This document shows, piece by piece, positions 61,301 through 64,000 of a stretch of DNA of 64,000 nucleotides. The notes beneath the pieces are model-generated. The model saw only the letters and a program-made list of their open reading frames with translations, did no database searches and was not told the DNA's origin. Location: positions 1 through 64,000 of the forward strand of contig JBBRND010000016.1 of the NCBI GenBank assembly GCA_038230515.1. The letters run 5' to 3'. Each line of letters starts with the position of its first letter. The stretch's first letter is position 1. A program made the translations under genes and the position numbers. The stretch is from JAPLDB01 sp038230515. Lineage in GTDB: Bacteria; Bacteroidota; Bacteroidia; AKYH767-A; 2013-40CM-41-45.

Positions 61301-61758
61301 CGGCTTGCGCTGAAATAAGAGTTGAACGGATGCGAATAAGAATTGCTGAAACTGCCAACCTGCGAGGAACTGTAACTGATCGTGCTGTCGAGCACTATGT
61401 GTTGCTGAAAATGCGGATGGAATGAATACGAAGGCGAAGTGATGTATTGAAAAGAATCGGGACTTGAGCCATTCACTACATAGCTTGGTGCTAAATGACT
61501 AACAGAATCGAGGATGCCGAGCGGCTTGTAGAGGTAAGCATAAGTAAGATAATCCCACTGGCCACACTGCACCGTGTAAGGACAGCGGAGCTGATAGTTC
61601 ATAATAATTTTTTCAATGCCGAAGGTATCAGGTGGAAAAACTACCATGGTATCCTGCCCGGAGCTGAAAGTCAGTGCCTGAACATGAATGGTGTCCTGCG
61701 CTTTTGAAGAATTAAAAATCAGGAATGAGAAATTAAGAAGGAGTAGAAATCGTTTCAT
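58351..61758 (-). CDS. PNGase F-like T9SS protein with LamG insert
   Basis: This 1135-residue exported protein has a signal peptide (MKRFLLLLNFSFLIFNSSKAQ). The N-terminal region contains QLRCPYTVQCGQWDYLTYAY, like the N-terminal part of PNGase F-type glycopeptidases. A LamG/concanavalin-like sandwich (about 285-470, SLFFEGTDDVKIPAQALASV; GRLKIYKNGAVFIQATG) follows. A second PNGase F-like C-terminal half (about 650-880) has an HYIWRDNCDLNPLYPQGG segment, and a type A sorting domain ends it (VFPNPSSGIFQTEI to EWMKKMVVAK). It may deglycosylate proteins or bind glycans outside the cell. Catalytic residues were not verified. Confidence 0.8.
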   Translation of the reverse strand: MKRFLLLLNFSFLIFNSSKAQDTIHVQALTFSSGQDTMVVFPPDTFGIEKIIMNYQLRCPYTVQCGQWDYLTYAYLYKPLGILDSVSHLAPSYVVNGSSPDSFQYITSPSYSFHPHFQQHIVLDSTISYSSSQVGSFSNSYSHPFNSYFSASRTQYIWRASELTAAGLHAGNISDLQFNLDIWGPELRNLTIRMKTSTLDSLTDSLYEKTGFSTVYERNTNIPGVNWQTIQLTTPFYWDGVSNIDVDLSFNTTNSCCAMSTKGESTSYPSCVYLPVEDRSLFFEGTDDVKIPAQALASVDSFITIGFWSKGNPAYMPENCSIFEAWDTSNHRVLNIHLPWGDGTIYWDAGNSGTSSFDRVSKAATAADYAGNWTYWTFVKNVSTGRLKIYKNGAVFIQATGKHARMYGISKIRIGGGLDNNTFYDGNIDDFTVFNAEVPQATIQQWMYKRVDASHPYYQNLILHYNFDDSSSTTVTDHSVYLNDGQLFGIPATGVYGGTEIFKDMIAVNERPEVIFGQGTYLSHVDSSLVVDSTANAPLSVVFYSDTLNPTTPTDTVLVWNTYYNNYIYDSLGNATDSMAVAADTTIHLANTTYYDAPYEVNDRFELGRYITPYGNGLSLGNGFMWKYDVSDYEPLLHDTVHLTAGNNEELLDLSFDIIKGTPPRDVHNIKNIWTGDIGWTATVENALNERKVLIPADAQNSRLKVRLTGHGSDQGNCAEFCPNTCYLFIDSVQRYSHYIWRDNCDLNPLYPQGGTWVYERANWCPGAEVETYDMELTPYVTPGDSSLLNLNLNPHNWTSAGWPNYVTETQLITYGAPNFTLDAAIYEIKAPSDKQLYQRMNPICNNPLITIQNTGSDTLHSLTITYGLVGGTPSTFTWSGNLAFMDKQDVRLGNFAWNSADYTFYATLSNPNGGVDQYANNNTAHSTIVLPEQFDNQLIFELKTNNEPYQNVYDIKDDQGNLIFHKGGGLTTNTYYNDTITFPSGCYEFKLTDSGEDGLTWWANTAGGSGYMRIKRASDGAVIKTYNSDFGGEIYQQFTVGYLLNTNELQPLNEVNVFPNPSSGIFQTEILLDKKQNVTIEVFDLTGRLVYKNHFENVIDKMIDVDLSQQTPGIYHAHIITSGKEWMKKMVVAK

Positions 61759-61930
61759 TGAGAGCTTGGGCTTGAGAGAGTGGGAGCGAAGGTAAGAGAG
61801 AAATTAAGAATGAGAAATTAAGAATTTGCACGTTCATGTGACAATCAGTTCTGAGTTTAACAGTGTAGAAAATAAAAGCACTTCCGGAAGATGAAGAGAA
61901 CCTGAAACCTTGACTGTGTCATGCATTAAG

Positions 61931-61985
61931 CAGGGAGGAGACTGGGAGGAGACAGGGAGGAGCCATGGGGGAGCTATGGCGAAGA
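61931..61985 (+). repeat. 11-bp mini-repeat upstream of array 5
   Basis: Five 11-bp units are visible: CAGGGAGGAGA, CTGGGAGGAGA, CAGGGAGGAGC, CATGGGGGAGC, and a decayed fifth. The unit is purine-rich and lies about 45 bp upstream of the 21-bp array. It may be an independent short satellite. The remaining 61759-61930 gap shows no gene. Confidence 0.7.
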
Positions 61986-62030
61986 TTTCAGTTTTTAATT
62001 AACAAACTGCCCTGATTTGCTTTTCTCCGA

Positions 62031-62312
62031 CCTTGATGAAGCATTCATCAAGGTTGTTGAGCCCGTCATCAAGGTTGATGAAGCGTTCATCAAGGTTGTT
62101 GAGTCCGTCATCAAGGTTGTTGAGCCATTCATCAAGGTTGATGAAACATTCATCAAGGTTGTTGAGCCATTCATCAAGGTTGTTGAGTCATTCATCAAGG
62201 TTGCTGAGCCGTTCATTAAGGTTGTTGAGCTTGTCATCAAGGCTGTTGAAGCGTTCATCAAGGTTGTTGAGGCATTCATCAAGGTTGTTGAGGCATTCAT
62301 CAATGTCGTTTT
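62031..62312. repeat. 21-bp tandem array 5 (12 full phased units)
   Basis: Twelve full units start every 21 bp from 62046 to 62277 with no length change, with partial units at both ends. The core is CATCAAGGTTGTTGAG, followed by a variable end (CCCGT, GCGTT, TCCGT, CCATT, ACATT). A T/A alternative occurs inside the core in some units. The plus strand is G-rich over C. One frame encodes a heptad-like IKVVExF repeat, but it has no ATG. The array is followed by an orphan sorting-domain fragment at 62379. Confidence 0.93.
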
Positions 62313-62378
62313 ATTTCTCAAAAACACTGTTTTAAGGCACGTAAGGCAAAATTTTGCAAAAAAACGGGATTAAAATTC

Positions 62379-62531
62379 AGGAACGGAACAGGCAGAGTTT
62401 TAATCGGCAAAAATACTTCCATTCAAACTACAGTAACTCTATCTGCAAAAGAATTGATGCAAGGCGCATATCAGGTTCAGATAAAGGATGACGAACAAAG
62501 GGAAATTCATAAATTGACAATCGTTCGGTAA
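62379..62531 (+). pseudogene. Orphan T9SS sorting-domain C-terminus, remnant 2
   Basis: The open reading ending at 62531 encodes RNGTGRVLIGKNTSIQTT and then VTLSAKELMQGAYQVQIKDD, ending REIHKLTIVR. It has the pattern of a type A sorting domain (LxxGxYxVxI and terminal KLTIV). There is no start or gene body; the upstream sequence is array 5. A hairpin (62540-62566) that fits a terminator follows. It is probably the end of a lost T9SS cargo gene, like the remnant at 23619. Confidence 0.7.
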
Positions 62532-62539
62532 TATTTATA

Positions 62540-62568
62540 GAAAGGCAGTCCATTGAGGCGCCTTTCTT
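62540..62568 (+). terminator. Weak hairpin after sorting-domain remnant 2
   Basis: GAAAGGC (62540-62546) and GCCTTTC (62560-62566) form a 7-bp stem with a 13-nt loop, followed by TTATC. It lies 8 bp after the remnant's stop. TATCTTTG at 62568-62575 is a -7 promoter-like element for the next gene. Confidence 0.5.
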
Positions 62569-62579
62569 ATCTTTGTTTA

Positions 62580-64000
62580 ATGAAAAATGTAGCCTTTTAC
62601 ATTTTCTTTCTTCTTCCGTTTTTTGCTTTTTCTCAAAACAGAAATTCGATTTGGTGCTTTGGTGATAGTGCTGGCATTGATTTCAGAAATGTTACCAATC
62701 CCATTCCAGTTTCAACCTCTCTTGATACAAGAGGTAGTTCAGTTTCTATTTCCGATTCACTTGGCAATTTACTTTTCTATGCCTACACACGCGCAACAAT
62801 TCCAGGCAACACAACCATTGTTCGTTCATGGAACGATTCAATCATGCAGAATGGAACAAACATCATTGGAGAAGGATGGTATAGAGAACTTGTCATCATA
62901 CCCGATCCCGCTGATTCAAATAGCTATTACTTGTTTAGCATACAACCTACTGGTAGCGGATTGTACTATTCTAAAATTGATATGTCGCAAAACGGTGGAT
63001 TCGGTATAGTCACGCAAAAAAACATTCAACTTCTTTCTTATGAATTTACTGATGGATTGCAGGCAATCAAACATGGTAACGGCAGAGACTGGTGGATCAT
63101 TTGTCGAAGATGTGACATTACTACAAACGAACACTATTCTTATTTAATTTCACCAAGCGGAATTTCAGCACCATATATTCAATCAATCGGCACACCTTCT
63201 TTCTACAATACGACTCGCCTTGATTTTTCGCCAGATGGAAAAAAATTAGGAGAAGTAAATTTTGCGGGGCTATTAGAAATTTTTGACTTTGACAGATGCA
63301 CCGGATTGTTAAGCAATACAAGAATAATAAATCAGGAAAATAATCCGTGGGTACAGTTTGTAAACAGCCAGTTTTCTCCCAACCAAAATCTGCTCTACGC
63401 AAGTGTAAATGATTACACTTCCTACCTCATTCAATTAAATTTACTCGACACAAACCCGTGGGCAACCCACGATACACTCTGGGCATTGAGTAGCACACAT
63501 GATTCGGGAGGATTACTCAAATCAGCGCCCGATGGAAAAATTTACTATTCATGCGATTGGTATGACGGGACTCATTTCAATTATCCTTATCCAGATAGCG
63601 CATACTATCAAGAGAATATGAATCTCGGAGTAATAAGCAGTCCTGATATACTTGGTAGCGGTTGTGATTTTCAACCTTACAGTTTTTACCTTGGTGGAAA
63701 ACGATGTTATTACGGTTTACCCAACAATCCTAATTACGATTTACCCGCAGACACTGCGAGTTCGTGTGATACGCTTTCAGTCGTAATTTCAGAAACAGAA
63801 ATCCCAAAGTCAAAGTTAAATGTCTTTTATCATTCAGGTTGGCAGATCGCTTTTATAAATGCAGAAGGATTAAAGGGAAAAAATTATTCTCTGACCATTT
63901 TTGATTTGATGGGAAGAGAGATTTTTAAAGAAGAAGGAACTCTCACTTCGCAGTACTTGACAAAAGATTTGAGCTGTTCTTCTTTTGCAAATGGAATGTA
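62580..64000 (+). CDS. T9SS-sorted secreted protein (partial, runs off window)
   Basis: The frame is open from ATG 62580 to the window end (473 complete codons). The signal peptide (MKNVAFYIFFLLPFFAFSQ) precedes a beta-propeller-like body (DFSPDGKKLGEVNFAG, QFSPNQNLLYASVNDY, SAPDGKIYYSCDW), as in WD40-like TolB-type proteins. Near the window end a type A sorting domain is under way (LTIFDLMGREIFKEEGT, SCSSFANGM). Only a few codons are missing. It follows array 5 and remnant 2. Confidence 0.85.
   Translation, partial: MKNVAFYIFFLLPFFAFSQNRNSIWCFGDSAGIDFRNVTNPIPVSTSLDTRGSSVSISDSLGNLLFYAYTRATIPGNTTIVRSWNDSIMQNGTNIIGEGWYRELVIIPDPADSNSYYLFSIQPTGSGLYYSKIDMSQNGGFGIVTQKNIQLLSYEFTDGLQAIKHGNGRDWWIICRRCDITTNEHYSYLISPSGISAPYIQSIGTPSFYNTTRLDFSPDGKKLGEVNFAGLLEIFDFDRCTGLLSNTRIINQENNPWVQFVNSQFSPNQNLLYASVNDYTSYLIQLNLLDTNPWATHDTLWALSSTHDSGGLLKSAPDGKIYYSCDWYDGTHFNYPYPDSAYYQENMNLGVISSPDILGSGCDFQPYSFYLGGKRCYYGLPNNPNYDLPADTASSCDTLSVVISETEIPKSKLNVFYHSGWQIAFINAEGLKGKNYSLTIFDLMGREIFKEEGTLTSQYLTKDLSCSSFANGM

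Noticed and set aside
62017..62373. 118-residue plus-strand heptad protein across array 5
   Set aside because: It lacks an ATG (the first usable codon is TTG), and unit-to-unit changes are not biased to third positions, so I treat it as non-coding and mention the coding idea only as a hypothesis.

Overview
The window comes from a member of the Bacteroidota, most likely a Chitinophagales/Sphingobacteriales-type lineage. The evidence is eight type IX secretion (T9SS) cargo proteins ending in Por-type sorting domains, a SusC/TonB-like outer-membrane barrel with an N-terminal carboxypeptidase-regulatory domain, a small histone H1-like protein, a serine-palmitoyltransferase-type enzyme, DUF1573 and NamZ (DUF1343) proteins, few Shine-Dalgarno sequences, A-rich leaders, and promoters of the TTTG-N18-TAnnTTTG type. 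No rRNA, IS element, CRISPR array or prophage was seen. There is one tRNA, Gly(CCC).

Layout. 1-0.9 kb is non-coding, with palindromes and the first 21-bp repeat array. 0.9-9 kb holds an outer-membrane receptor, a methyltransferase with an S4 RNA-binding protein, and a minus-strand block of lepB, dapB, fmt and a MATE exporter. 9-12.8 kb holds a surface lipoprotein, an unassigned cytosolic protein with array 2 upstream, and a minimal LuxR-type regulator. 12.9-23.7 kb holds three tandem T9SS paralogues with homogenised ends, a TIGR02757 protein, a CheY-like regulator followed by two overlapping tiny ORFs, an unassigned 500-residue protein, another T9SS protein, array 3 and a sorting-domain remnant. 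23.7-29.5 kb holds thiolase, an LVIVD-type T9SS protein, SPT and a histone-like gene. 29.5-36.5 kb is a DNA-damage cassette: S24 repressor with operator, SPL-like radical SAM protein, DinB fused to a 2H-phosphoesterase domain, and a DnaE2-like polymerase. 36.5-43.7 kb holds lpxA, an ABC ATPase, tRNA-Gly, three DUF1573 genes, an aminotransferase, array 4 with its neighbouring unassigned protein, and a 0.9-kb palindrome-rich spacer. 43.7-64 kb holds namZ, an FtsX-like permease, hicB with a nonsense-broken hicA, a CBS-type enzyme, USP plus antiporter, shikimate kinase, a PRTase, a T9SS subtilase, a PhoB/PhoR-like pair, a PNGase F-like T9SS protein, array 5, a second sorting-domain remnant and a T9SS gene running off the end.

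The most unusual signal is five intergenic arrays (304-769, 12038-12268, 23327-23540, 41456-41728, 62031-62312). Their sequences are unrelated, but all have a 21-bp period: almost perfectly phased in four, with four 22-bp units in the first. Each unit has a constant core and a variable part, and each array has strong G-over-C strand bias. Two arrays lie about 95-120 bp upstream of unassigned cytosolic proteins that share a plan (helical N-half, beta-sandwich-like C-half) and a 13-bp leader motif. Two others directly precede orphan T9SS sorting-domain fragments. This looks like a repeated genomic device rather than chance satellites. Its function is unknown.

Working together: S24 repressor, radical SAM protein, DinB fusion and DnaE2 read as one damage-inducible mutagenesis unit. 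LepB and the T9SS cargo reflect an export-heavy surface. USP with the antiporter, and the response regulator with the histidine kinase, are evident two-gene operons. All functions are inferred by reading the sequence; no database search was run.
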